Below, piece by piece: positions 1 through 10,385 of a stretch of DNA of 64,000 nt. Every line of letters begins with the position of its first letter. The first letter of the stretch is position 1. A model generated the notes under the pieces. That model was not told where the DNA came from. It ran no database searches and was given only the letters and a program-made list of their open reading frames with translations. Source of the stretch: Romanomermis culicivorax. Taxonomy: Eukaryota > Nematoda > Enoplea > Mermithida > Mermithidae. Where the stretch lies: the NCBI GenBank assembly GCA_963922205.1, contig CAWUHX010000143.1, forward strand, positions 806,001-870,000. The letters run 5' to 3'. The position numbers and the translations under genes are program-made.

Positions 1-1970
1 TACCATTGTTTTACATATTATGGTTTAGAAAAAAATCGTGAAAATTTAAAATAGTATTCGATTTACAATTTTATTTTTGAAAGAATTTAAAGAAAAACCG
101 ACCATCACATGCTTCATTAATCAATAAGATTCTTGAGCAATGTGGAAAACGTGGAAAAAATTGAAATTTTGCTCAAATGATGTATTAAATATCTACTGGG
201 GTGGAAATCCGTAGGGTCTCAGCCATAATTCAGCATGAAGTCAACTGTTGTCTGCATGAAGTCAAATCAAACCTCTCTCTAATCCTCATGAACATGTATG
301 ATTGTCGCCACTTTCCTACTCTTTGCACCGATAACGTCTGATACATGCAGATAATATTATTTGCCGATTGATAGATATTCCACAAATATTTTGTGGAGGG
401 AAGGAAACAGCAGAATATTTATTTCAGAAGCATGTCACACTGAAGTTTTATTGTTTTGTTCAAAATTTTTTTTTCCAATTTTCTATAAAAAACACGATTT
501 TTCAAATTTTTCATCCCAAATTATTTCCTGCGGTAGCCATATAATTTAAAATTCTGGGGGATCGCTATGTGGTCGTTCCTGGAAAAGGAAAGTCCTATGG
601 CATTCTCCTCACAACCACACGAAGGCTCTCTACTGAATTCTGAATTTTAATTATTTTTCAGAATGGGCGATGCCTTCTGAAAATAGCCAAGCTAGTTAAC
701 ATCAAGTACGGATATTATCCTGTAAATGCAAATTGTCGACAACCTTTGAAGTTTAGTCATTTAAAAAAAAGTTGATTTACAAAAACAGTGGTTTGTGGGT
801 TCTTTTCCGACTGTGGTTCTTCTTTATTTCTTTTTTCACTTTCTAACGGTTGACAGATTTTAGAAAAGAGAATTTCATCGAATCGAAACAAGTTTCTTTC
901 TTCTGTGAAGTAATTGATACTAGAAACCAAACTTTTTGTCATTCACTGTCTAACAACATTATGGAACACACGCACACCCGTATAACATAACAAAATAAAA
1001 ACGTTTAACTGAAATGTTCTTAATTAAAAAAATTTCTCGAAAATTAATTAGACCGAAAAATCGAAAATGAAGTCGACAAAAGTAAACTTGATTATGTGTA
1101 GTGCGCCTATGTATCTATGTTTTTTGAATACATACCTTGCTCGTGACGATCGACGCCGAAAACTTTCTTCAATTCGTGTTGATCGAAATTTTGATGGATG
1201 TCGGGCTAAAAATAAGGAATTGGCAAAAACGATATTCTTTCTTCATGGATGTTTATCATGTTCAGAGATCGTGTAATTCTGTTAATGTCGAAAAGCAAAA
1301 ATTTTATATACTGGGTCGGCAACAGAAATTAGGAATTTTTCTTTCGTAATTGAACCTTTTTGATGAGTTCTGAAGACATGGGGCGAGTGAGGAGTTTCAT
1401 GGAGAGAGGCAGAGTTACTTTGAGTCTTAACTTTTTCCTCATTTTCCAAAAATTTTTCACATTTTTGAAAACGTTCATAATGTGCGTAGGGATGCTTTTT
1501 CCTGCATTTTACGTGCATACCTAAACATTGTGATGTTTTCGGAGTCAATCACTCGCAAAAATGGGAAAAATTTGAGGTTTCGATTTTCTTCAGTTCACCG
1601 AAAGGCATCTTTTTTCTGTTTTGAACTTCCAAAGTTTTTTTCCGCAACGAGAATCATGCCCAAAATTTTTTCCCTCATTTAAAAATTTTTTTCGTCGAGA
1701 GACTCCATTTGAGGAAAAAACGGTGGTCTTAACCCTCCAAACTTCAAGGAACTCTCAGGTGCTTTGACGCTCAGTAGTGAAGATCAATTCGTATGCTAGA
1801 CCGTCGGGGACTTCCTGCTCCAAAACGTTTTTTCAGCAGCAAGTACGTGACCCAGTTGATAGTCGACTCGAAAAAAAGAAACAGTATATAGGAAAAAGGA
1901 TAAAAATGTGAAAATCTCTCAGTGCTTCTGGACTTGAAACCTTCTTAACAATTTAATTTGTGAACGGTCG
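1..1970. other. AT-rich host sequence, no gene recognised
   Basis: Only short open frames (about 60-90 codons) of low complexity are present, with no recognisable domain and no convincing exon signals on either strand. Fragments rich in aaaattttt and gaggaaaaa resemble degenerate repeat copies found near 55 kb and 58.8 kb. I see nothing else here. Confidence 0.5.
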
Positions 1971-1977
1971 GTATTAT

Positions 1978-2350
1978 TTAAGTAGGTCAATCATCGCAGT
2001 AAGTCGACTATCTCACTAGGTCCAGCATTCCAGTAGGTCGAACAATGATATAAGTATCATTTTTTAGACATTGAAATTCCCAGTAGGTCGAGTGCCCAGT
2101 AGGTCGACCGTCCCAGTAAGTCGACTCTCTCAGGAAGCCGACTATAGTGATAAAATCAACACCGGACTAGCCAAAAGCCTAAGACAGCGTAAATATCAAA
2201 CTTATGACATCAGCTTGATTTCAGGACCCAGACTTAGGCTTAGGCTTATGTAAAACAGACATGCTAAATTACAGTGCAGTTGATTTACTGGAACAGTCGA
2301 CTTACTGGGATGGTCGATTTACTGGGACAGTCGACTTAGTGGACACAATC
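1978..2350. repeat. opposed arrays of a short GTAGGTCGA-type repeat
   Basis: From about 1978 to 2145 a 15-20 bp unit of the type CCAGTAGGTCGAC recurs about eight times in forward orientation with changing spacers. From about 2270 to 2345 the reverse complement (GTCGACTTACTGGGA type) recurs about four times. The two arrays face each other across about 120 bp of unrelated sequence, so the whole could fold back on itself. It resembles the ends of an element whose terminal inverted repeats are made of subterminal repeats, but I found no target duplication. Confidence 0.55.
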
Positions 2351-2760
2351 AGTTCGTATGATTACAACAGAACATATATTTTCAGTGATCTGGAAGCAAA
2401 TCGAATTTCATTGGGTAACTTTTGCGCTCCTGTAATCATCGGGTTCTTGAAAGGAAATGCATGGTCATAAGGTAAGTAAATTTTTATTCTTTGTTAACCA
2501 TTCTAATTTTAAAGACGGTATGCGAAATCAATGTAAAGTTGAATAAATACAGCTAAGCAGTTACTGTAAAGATGTAAATGAACTTTTTGCACATAAGACA
2601 GTAGGTGGGCTGGATTTGAATGTTTAATTCGGTTTTTCACCTCAATAATCAAGGGTAAAAAAATCCAAAAAAATCGTACCATGCAAAAATATGCAATGTT
2701 TCACTGCTTGAGAGGAGCAGTTTTAAAACGACAAATACGTTCAAATTGGTAAGCACTAAC

Positions 2761-2833
2761 CTGTTTAGAGTAGCAAACGTAACAATCGTTAAATACTAAA
2801 ATGACCATCAAACCAAGCCAGGTAGTGACCATT
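2761..2833 (-). CDS. candidate first coding exon with a hydrophobic start (unknown gene)
   Basis: On the minus strand a segment between a good acceptor (TTATTCCAG) and a good donor (CAG|GTTAGT) is open from an ATG one base inside. It encodes a hydrophobic stretch beginning MVTTWLGLMVILVF followed by a cysteine-rich tail, compatible with a signal peptide. No downstream exon was recognised, so this may be chance. The strand matches TDP2 and MCM3 but no link is claimed. Confidence 0.2.
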
Positions 2834-4130
2834 CTGGAATAACAATAAAGAAGCCCCACTTCCCCGACTTTCGTCGAATTTCTTTTCCACAAATGAACGA
2901 CTGTTTATTGAATCAAATCTTTTTTTTGAAACCTGGGATTAAACGTACTTCAGAAAGATTGACGTAGGTTATAAAACAAGATCTGGCGCCGTTCGGCAAC
3001 TTTTCAAAATTTCCAGGGAAAAACTATTTTTGGTGCCCGGCGAAAAAATCCTGTTCTTTTTAAAATTTTCGCCCAAGGCTGCGAAAGTAACGGCGTGGCC
3101 CTAGCCTAAATAAACGGTTCAATGAAAATGGGGGGAATCGAAAACGATATATTTATAAATTGACACCACACCACACATTTGAATACAAAGAAATTTCGTC
3201 TAGTGGATTTAACGTTTGTAAAGGAGTTCACCAAACGAAAGGGTAATGTCTTCCGGTGTTAGTGGCTAAGAAAAAAATTTGCATAAAATTTATTTAAATG
3301 ATCAAAATTTGTCAGGACACCGTAATTATCCATTCAAAAAACTGGGTGGCATGAAAACTGGTTCAGTATCGAATATGCCCCAGATTAGCTTTTTGGTGTG
3401 AAAATGGAGCGCGTCCCAATTTTTCTGGGAAGCTCGCCGCCAAAAATTCATCAAAACCATCCTCCATCTTCTATAACGACCGGTAATAACGAACGGATCA
3501 TTATTTTCGGCACTGACCCTACAAGAGACGAACGTACGTTTTTTCCCAGGTTTGAGATGGTCTAGTTCGTTGCAAATTTTACATACAGTAACTAGAACGA
3601 GGCTATTGTATAAACACGACAATGTTGTTTTTTAAGCATTTGATATAAAGTATCACTGGATATGTTGTACGCCACGTCAGTTTTTCACGTTCTATAAATT
3701 TTGTGTAGGATTCATCCTTTTAAAAGGTATAATTTTTATAATAAAAAGTTGTCGAGAAACGTATCCGACATTATGAAAGTTTTCACATGATTATGAATAC
3801 TGAAGTTCACTGAAATTAAAGTTTTTGCTAAACTAGCTTCTACTCAAAATGTCCGTTTTGGTCCTAACAGCGGCTAGTTGATATTTTGAGTTCGCTGGTG
3901 GCACCAACCGCTTTAGCATCTCCTATAAGCTGCTAAAAGCATGTGGTCCCAGGAACCGGTTACACTAAAGACTACTGAACTGGGATCAATGGTTCATTAA
4001 TCGAACTGCAAGTCCATTTTTTCTTTAACTCGAAGTTAATTTTTAAAGGCTCGCGTAAATAAACAACTTGCAAACGTGGCTGCCTTTTTTTCCGAGATGG
4101 ACTGTAGCAATCAGGGCTTGAAATAGGAAA

Positions 4131-4179
4131 ATTTCGACTTACCTTGCATTGTCTTCGTCTGCCCACGAATTTCTCCGAC
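4131..4179 (-). CDS. candidate short first exon (unknown gene)
   Basis: A minus-strand ATG opens a 13-codon frame (MVGEIRGQTKTMQ) that runs straight into a consensus donor AAG|GTAAGT. Short first exons ending in a perfect donor occur in animal genes, but the peptide is too short to identify and I could not find its partner exon. Confidence 0.2.
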
Positions 4180-5506
4180 CATTTTATGTTTCGAAGCTCA
4201 TTTGAAAATGAATAGATTATCGGCCGACCCCAAGAATAGTAAAAAAACGAATACTATTAAAAATGATCAGGTTGCACTCTTGAAAATTATTAATTCCATC
4301 TAAAAGAGAAATTTGTAAAGCATCTCAGAAAGATTAATGACAGAAAATTTCAACCATATTTCTGATTTGCTATTTAGAACGCCTCCTACACATAAGTCTA
4401 TCTAAAGGACGGACCACTGAACTTCCACGAAATGATTCAAGAATTATTTCACGGATAAAATGTACGCATGCATTCAATTGCTGAAAAATTTAAACAAAAA
4501 CATTGCTTCCTAAGGTGATACAAACGACACAATTCTGCGGTCCAAACTCGATACTTATTTGATAAATGAACATCCTCTGAATGGTCAAAAAGATCAATTA
4601 TTTACCATCAGTGTACACTTTTAATTTTTCTATCCTGCAAAAAGACAGATTTTTTTCCGTCGTTTGTGATAGTAAAGATCAGAGAGCTGTGATAAGTAAA
4701 AAATTAACGTATCAAGAGTAGAACGGTGCTCGAAACATCATATTTTGAAAGCAAAAATAGCATTTTTTTACACGAAAATCATCATATCTACTGCTAAGGC
4801 TCAGAGGCACCAAAAATTCCTCTATACAACAGATAGCTTACGATCTTCTACCTGTTGAAAAAATTACAAAAATGTGTGCATTGCTAGGAGGTCGCACGAC
4901 TTGTAGTTTGAATGCCCTCTTATAGCTGCATTTTTTGATAATTGTAACTTTGCGGCGAAACACAGCTTGGTAAATTTCAAAAAATAGAAATTAGAATAAG
5001 TTTTGTATGCTGAATATTAACGTAGTTCTCATCTTGCATAAGAAATAAAATTTGCATGGCTACAGTATCCCAAAGTAGAGAATTTTCGCATTTTTCTGTC
5101 TATTTACAAAAATATGATGTGTATCGGTCTAGGCACGAAGTAACTTTACTTTTGAGCATTCAGTAGTGAAAGTATTCAATACTCTATAACGTGGCATATT
5201 TTCCCTATTGTGCATTTTACGCTTTTTAGCCAGATTGAATATGTCAAAAATGAGTGGATAAAACGGCAAAAAAGCTGCGCTTTTTCTACTGTCACGTGCC
5301 GCTCAAATCCTCCAACGTCACGTGATCCCAATCATGTCAACATTTTGTTTTTCTCCATGTTTTGTTTATTACGCATTCATGTTTCGTTTATTTTATTTCT
5401 ACACATGCATTTTGTGTTTGTTTTTTATATTTTCATGCATTTCTATGTTTCGTTTTTGTTGTATTTTTATTTCTTTATGAACGCGGGCTACAGTAGGCCC
5501 TTTAGC

Positions 5507-5513
5507 TATAAAC
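5507..5513 (+). promoter_or_regulatory. candidate LTR TATA box
   Basis: TATAAAC lies about 217 bp into the LTR, upstream of the hairpin-rich segment and of the AATAAA-type signals, a normal U3-R order. The same sequence is kept in the 3' LTR. No transcript evidence is available. Confidence 0.4.
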
Positions 5514-5515
5514 TT

Positions 5516-5825
5516 CCGCCAGCCGTGCTCCACGAGCACATGGCTATTTTTGGTGCATTCCATGCACCTCTTATCACCAAAAATTAGCGTCGTTTTTGTT
5601 ACGCAAAAACGAATAGCTAAGAAGTTTAGCTAAAGACGCTCATATGCTTAGCATAGGCACTGCAGTCGGCCTCAGTGCTAAATGCATGTGAACGAAAAAA
5701 TGTCTATGTGCACATAGGCATCTTCTGCATCGCGTCTAGCTGCAGAAGTTAGCTTGGACGCCGAGAAACTCCGCCCAAGCTGCAGCTGTAGCCAAACATG
5801 TCCTTAAAAGGACATGTTTCTTTAA
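5516..5825 (+). repeat. cluster of inverted repeats inside the LTR
   Basis: Hairpins follow one another: ATTTTTGGTG with CACCAAAAAT enclosing GGTGCA/TGCACC, CGTTTTTG/CAAAAACG, a near-palindrome around CTATGTGCACATAGG, a long stem built from AGCTGCAG...AGCTTGG/CCAAGCTGCAGCT, and a perfect 12-bp arm pair AAACATGTCCTT/AAGGACATGTTT with a 2-base spacer (5794-5819). All are retained in the 3' LTR with few changes. An RNA structure at the 5' end of the transcript is a reasonable inference. Confidence 0.7.
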
Positions 5826-6690
5826 CTTTTCGCTCATTCCTGGGTTTTATCCCTGCATCCGATTTGTTGTCAGCGTCCGCCGCCTTTCGCCTAATTTAAA
5901 TAAATTTGAATATCCATCTTCACTGCGTCCGCCGCCTTTATTTTAAATAAATTTACATACACTTGAATCCTTCGCTGCGTCCGCCGCCGATTTTACTTAC
6001 AGTACCCGCTGCCCATCAGTGCCAGGTGTCCGACCGCCCCCGTTAGCAGAGAGACAATCAAGAGTCGCCTCCCGATCGCCAATGCCCGTCGCCCAGGACT
6101 CGTGTGGATCGCATCCCTGCTCCGCGCCAGAAGACCGAAAGTTCCCAGGGACCTGCCGCCCATTTTTGTCGAATCCCTTGAGAAACAGGACTAGGTGAGT
6201 CTTCTCAGGGGATTATTGTTATTGTGGGGCATTTTTGGGGAACCCTTCTTAAGTCAGTTTCCCAGGTTTTCCCCAGATAAGTAGGGCTCCCACCTCTCAG
6301 GTTCGGGCTAAAAAGGGACTGTCTGGTTCATAATCGGGTCCCACAAATTAGGTCATTTTACGGGTGACCCTGTCCCCACTCTCACTGAGCAGGACTCGGG
6401 GATTGTCACACCTAGCCTGGGGGCGTTGTCCATTACCCTACAGTAAGACCCCCAGGACAACACCAGAGAAAACAAGCTATAGGCCTCCCTATAGCCACCA
6501 CTCGCCAGGTTAGGCCCCCAAAACCAACCAGGGGAGCCTGGGGAAAATGCCAGTATCCATCAGGAGTCACAGCCTATTACTCACTGTAATAGGATCAATC
6601 TGATATGGTTCACCATCAATGTGACTGCTAAAACACGGTGCTACATGATGCGATACCCAAACCTCCCCAGCTCCCCCACTAAACGTGACA

Positions 6691-6708
6691 TGGCGAGGCT
6701 GGAAAGTC
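6691..6708 (+). promoter_or_regulatory. candidate primer binding site
   Basis: TGGCGAGGCTGGAAAG starts immediately after the LTR end. A leading TGG complementary to a tRNA CCA end at this position is the standard layout, but I could not match it to a particular tRNA. Confidence 0.4.
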
Positions 6709-6910
6709 GACCTTAAGTCTGGCACTCGCCCTTAAGTGCAAAAACTTCACCCTTGGGTCGGAACTACCCCCCAGGTTGGGTCAATTCCCATTTTAAGTCG
6801 GACAAGCCCCCTTAAAATCGGGTACTAGCCATCCAATAAGTGGGAGACCCCCCCAAATTCGGGTACACTGCCTAATGGGTCGGGAATGTCCCTTATTTTG
6901 GATTACCGCC

Positions 6911-7028
6911 ACTGTAGGTCGGAAATTTCCCCAGAAATCGAGTGTTATTACTGTAGGTCGGAAATTTCCCCTGAAATCGAGTGTTATTACTGTAAGTCGG
7001 AAATTTTCCCTTGACCTCGAGTGTAATT
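6911..7028 (+). repeat. 39-bp tandem repeat, three units
   Basis: Units start at 6911, 6950 and 6989 and read ACTGTAGGTCGGAAATTTCC followed by a CGAGTGTTATT block. The first two units are nearly identical and the third has a few changes and one extra base. More degenerate relatives (TAAGTCGGAC...GCCCC) extend leftwards to about 6695. Confidence 0.85.
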
Positions 7029-7132
7029 ACTGTAGTGGACCATCGCCCTAGCGAGTGATCTAAATGTGATCTATATGTGTAAATAATTATCTCATGTGTG
7101 CGTATCGCCCCTATGAGTAATAAATTCCCCCT

Positions 7133-7215
7133 GAGTCGAGTTATTTGTCCCCCGAGCTGAGTTATATGTCATCAGAGTCGAGTTATCTGCCCTCAGAGTG
7201 GAGTTATTTGTCCCA
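7133..7215 (+). repeat. 21-bp tandem repeat, about four units
   Basis: The unit GAGTCGAGTTATTTGTCCCC recurs with substitutions starting near 7133, 7154, 7175 and 7197. Confidence 0.75.
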
Positions 7216-7926
7216 TAGAGTCAAATTTCCCTCAAAGTTGGGCCCCAGAGTTGAGATATATCGAGTATTCTGTATTCTTCCTCTGAGAAATCTTGTATCT
7301 TCTACATACTTAGTCTGTGTTGTAAATTCCTTCACTTTTCTTCGCCTTTTATTTTCTTTTGCCTCTTCTCCTTTTGGGTGGTATACTGTACCCCTCTGGG
7401 TGGGTGCCATTACAGTACACCTGTGTCCATTCCCGTACTGTAACTACAGTATACCCATACGCAGGTACTGGTATCACAGTCCTAGGGGTTGACGGCCTCT
7501 CCTGACTGTTGGTGGTCCATGACCCCATGATACAGTACACCCTCCACCTATGATTCTGGATGTCATACGTGGCTGCGATCCGTTAATTGTGTACATTATT
7601 TTTGTATTTCCCCGGAAACTGTCGGAGTTGCTCACTTCTCCCGCCCCAAAAATTTTACACTTACTGTTTACACCTTTAACACGCGTATGTCCAAATCTCG
7701 TATTTTCTGTTTTTTGTCCTTTTCCCTCCATTTTTTCTCCCTCCGTCACCTGAGTGGTAAAAAAAAAAAAAAAAAAAAAAATTCTGGTTTCTTACGCCAC
7801 TGCTACAGTATGACACCCTTACGTAAGTCATTCTCTCTCTTTTTCATTTCTACTTACTGTAAGGTCTCTTCTCTTCTATTTTCGGGTTGTTGCATCTAGA
7901 CCATGGACTTTACGGGTCATGCTTTT

Positions 7927-8640
7927 TGACGTCAGCAACAACAATGTTACGTGTTATTGTTATGTGGTTCAGCCTCACGGACCCAACCACTGACGTCTGC
8001 AACAGCCGCTTCACTTGCTGTTGCTTTAAGGGGTGGGTAGCCCTCCGGGTTCTACTCCTGATGTCAGCAATGACAACATTACGTGTTGTTGTTTTGGGTT
8101 AATACTCCTGCAGTACTGACTCCTGATGTCTGCAATAGCTGAAGCTCACGTTGTTGCAGTAGGATTGGCTGGTCTCCTGCACCCCATCTGTGACATCAGC
8201 AATAGTGACGCAACGTGTCATTATTCAAAGATGTGCAGGTCTTACGGATCCCACATCTGACGTCTGCAACAACCGCATCTCATGTCATTGACTTAAGGTA
8301 TCGGACCCTCGGTTCCACCTTTTGACGTCAGCAACGGCAATATCACGTATTACTGTATACAGATAGTTGGCTTCAAGGCCCTATTGCTAACGTCGGCAAT
8401 GACAATGTATCATGTTCCCCCAGCAGGAATTGAGGTTACACGATCCTATTTCTGACATCTGCAATGGCAACATTACGTGTTACTGCAGGGGTCTGCTGGT
8501 CTCAGGCACTTACCCCTGGCGTCTGCAACTGCGACATGATACTTGAATACTCTTATCCCAGGCACCTGCAGTCAGCACCTAGGTCATGTGTTGGTTCATA
8601 CCCCCTACCTTTTAACATCAGCACCAGGTTACTGTCGGTC
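7927..8640 (+). repeat. 65-bp hairpin array with a 130-bp higher-order period
   Basis: Units start at about 7927, 7991, 8059, 8124, 8191, 8258, 8323, 8388, 8453 and 8517, with degraded relatives after. Each begins with a TGACGTCAGC-type box followed by an arm, a short loop ending in ACGT, and a complementary arm. Units alternate between the forms TCAGC and TCTGC, giving a period near 131 bp. In the odd units the arms are 9 bases long and differ in sequence but mostly stay pairable, including G-U pairs. The TGACGTCA box is also a consensus CREB/ATF site, an alternative reading. Confidence 0.75.
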
Positions 8641-10385
8641 CTTTGAGTATTCCACTTGAGTCGTAGGTGGTTGCTGGCAAATGGTCCTATCACCTGCTGC
8701 TCTTGCCAAAGGGTTGGTGTGTGTCTGGGACTGATGCCTGGAAAACATCAGTCCACACACATACACCACCTGAGATGCTCTCTAGCCAGTGATACTGATC
8801 AGGTTGTCCGCCCGGGTAGTGGCACTATTGATCAGCACGTGGCTGCCTTTAAGCTTTAACTGCAGGTTTGAACGAGTTACACTCGGCCTCAGCTGGGTTG
8901 GTTGCTTGACCCGTGTAGACAACAGACATTCGCAGTCAGTACTGCCTGTGTCTGACGTCTGCAAGGGTTTAGCAACCTTCTTGTAAATTTCTTATCTAAA
9001 TTTAACCATTCTCTTTCATCTCATCGAGCTGTCATACATAGATTTTCTTTAGTGTCCCTGCCGTAGTGGTTCCCGAGGGACCGCGGCACAGCCTCCGGTT
9101 GGGCCTAGAGTGTATAGGACCCCCTGTCATATTTCACTCACTTGAACGCCTTCGTTAACTGGCTTAACGATGTCCAGGCTAGAGTTGCCACTGACCCAGA
9201 GTCGGCCTCCGCAGTCCACCCCTGTTAGTCGTGTAATATAATAGGCACCGTTGAGTCCGCCTCAGCGAAGGTATTGAGTACGCCTCAATGCATAACTGGG
9301 TTCACCTCAGTTATTTACACTCAATAATTTACCCAGGGACACCTTGTACCCGTGATCCCTTAGATGTTTTCGGGTGCACCCTCAAAACATCCAGAGTAAA
9401 TTCATCTTAACTGACTGAGTGTGTCAGAATAGCACCCTTGGTACCCGTGCTCTCTCTCTCTCTTCCACTGTGTGACCTGTGAGCCTCATTACATCTCAGT
9501 GATCGGCAACCCGGCCACCAGCTGTATATAATACTCCTGGAGAGTGTCCGTTCTGTTCGGAATGCGGGCTCCCGTTTCGAACAGGGCTGTAAGTTACTTG
9601 CGAATGTCGTCCAACACGGAACCTCTGTATAGTCCATCACACTGTACAGAGATCGCAATCGCTCCTGGCGAGTGAGGCCCGTTGCGTAACTGCGCTACCC
9701 CTTTGCGTAACTGGGTTTGTAAATTAGTTTTGTCCCTATTTATTGCTCCCTTTTAAGTTCACTTTCAGTTGTCCACATCCTTTTCACTTTATGCCACTTT
9801 ATGCGCTACTCCTGGTGAGTAGGATCTTGCCGGCCACGAGTCCACCTCGCCCCAAGGTTTGTAAACTAGTACAAATGGTCGAACCTCCAGGAAAAATCCC
9901 TCCTGAGCGGGTTTATCCGTCTCCTGATTTCTCGGCAGGAAAACCGCGTTTTCTCTCTTCTTATCTATCTTTCTCTCCTTTCGGCTATTTCAATTGCCGG
10001 GTCCAGGCCCCAACTTTACATCCTTTTGGTCGGGATCAATTCCCCCATATTTCAGGCCATGCCTATATCTATCATGGATGACCAGATAAATTCCCTTCTG
10101 CGTCACCCTGGTGTACTCTGATCTTGCATCTTACAATCTTATTCCCATTCTAGCTCCATTTTCGTGGTCCCTAGTCTTAAACTAAACCAAGTTCATGTCA
10201 CAAAGGCCGTCGCCCATGCGTCTTTTGAATTCACACGCTCTTTCGCCGCGAATTTGGAAAAGTAGTACTCACTTTCACTTTACACAATAGAGACACCTCG
10301 TCGTTCCTGCCGTCTAAGTACCCAGCCTGTACAGACCAGTGAGCCGCTCTCTATTCAATTTGACTTAATTGCTTCACGGGCAAGA

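Larger units (their letters stand above)
2355..5289. other. host sequence left of the LTR element, no firm gene
   Basis: No conserved domain is visible. Two weak minus-strand exon candidates are listed separately (2761-2833 and about 4131-4179). A short minus-strand frame beginning with ATG near 3469 encodes about 34 residues and then stops; its status is unknown. The rest is AT-rich without recognisable structure. Confidence 0.4.
5290..6690 (+). repeat. 5' LTR
   Basis: This 1401-bp repeat has 8-bp perfect inverted ends. Two CACGTG boxes lie 26 bp apart at the very start (5293 and 5319). A TATAAAC sequence at 5507-5513 is the best core promoter candidate. The following 300 bp is packed with inverted repeats. 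Two AATAAA-like signals (near 5896 and 5945) sit in a duplicated block of about 50 bp that begins GCGTCCGCCGCC. The R/U5 borders cannot be placed from sequence alone. Confidence 0.92.
6691..10385 (+). other. 3.7 kb non-coding leader of the LTR element
   Basis: No long open frame covers this region; the longest (9743-10081, 112 codons) has no recognisable domain. The leader is a succession of repeat arrays: degenerate TTAAGTCGG units (about 6695-6910), a 39-bp array (6911-7028), a 21-bp array (about 7133-7215), an A homopolymer near 7760-7782, a 65-bp hairpin array (7927-8640), and short GAGT/CTCAG repeats (about 9240-9330). Such length between LTR and gag is unusual and could act in packaging or translation control, which is inference. 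Confidence 0.7.

Noticed and set aside
3326..3622. 98-codon minus-strand ORF as a gene
   Set aside because: No domain, no consistent splice pattern; a shorter frame with ATG near 3469 is equally likely and also unsupported.
7145..7492. 115-codon ORF and overlapping frames in the leader
   Set aside because: Start lies in the 21-bp tandem repeat and the rest has low-complexity composition without a domain.
6900..8640. CRISPR-like array
   Set aside because: Repeats are degenerate, spacers are not unique in the CRISPR manner, and the context is an animal LTR element.
9743..10081. 112-codon ORF upstream of gag
   Set aside because: No recognisable domain; possible, but not supported beyond being open. 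Kept out of the gene list.
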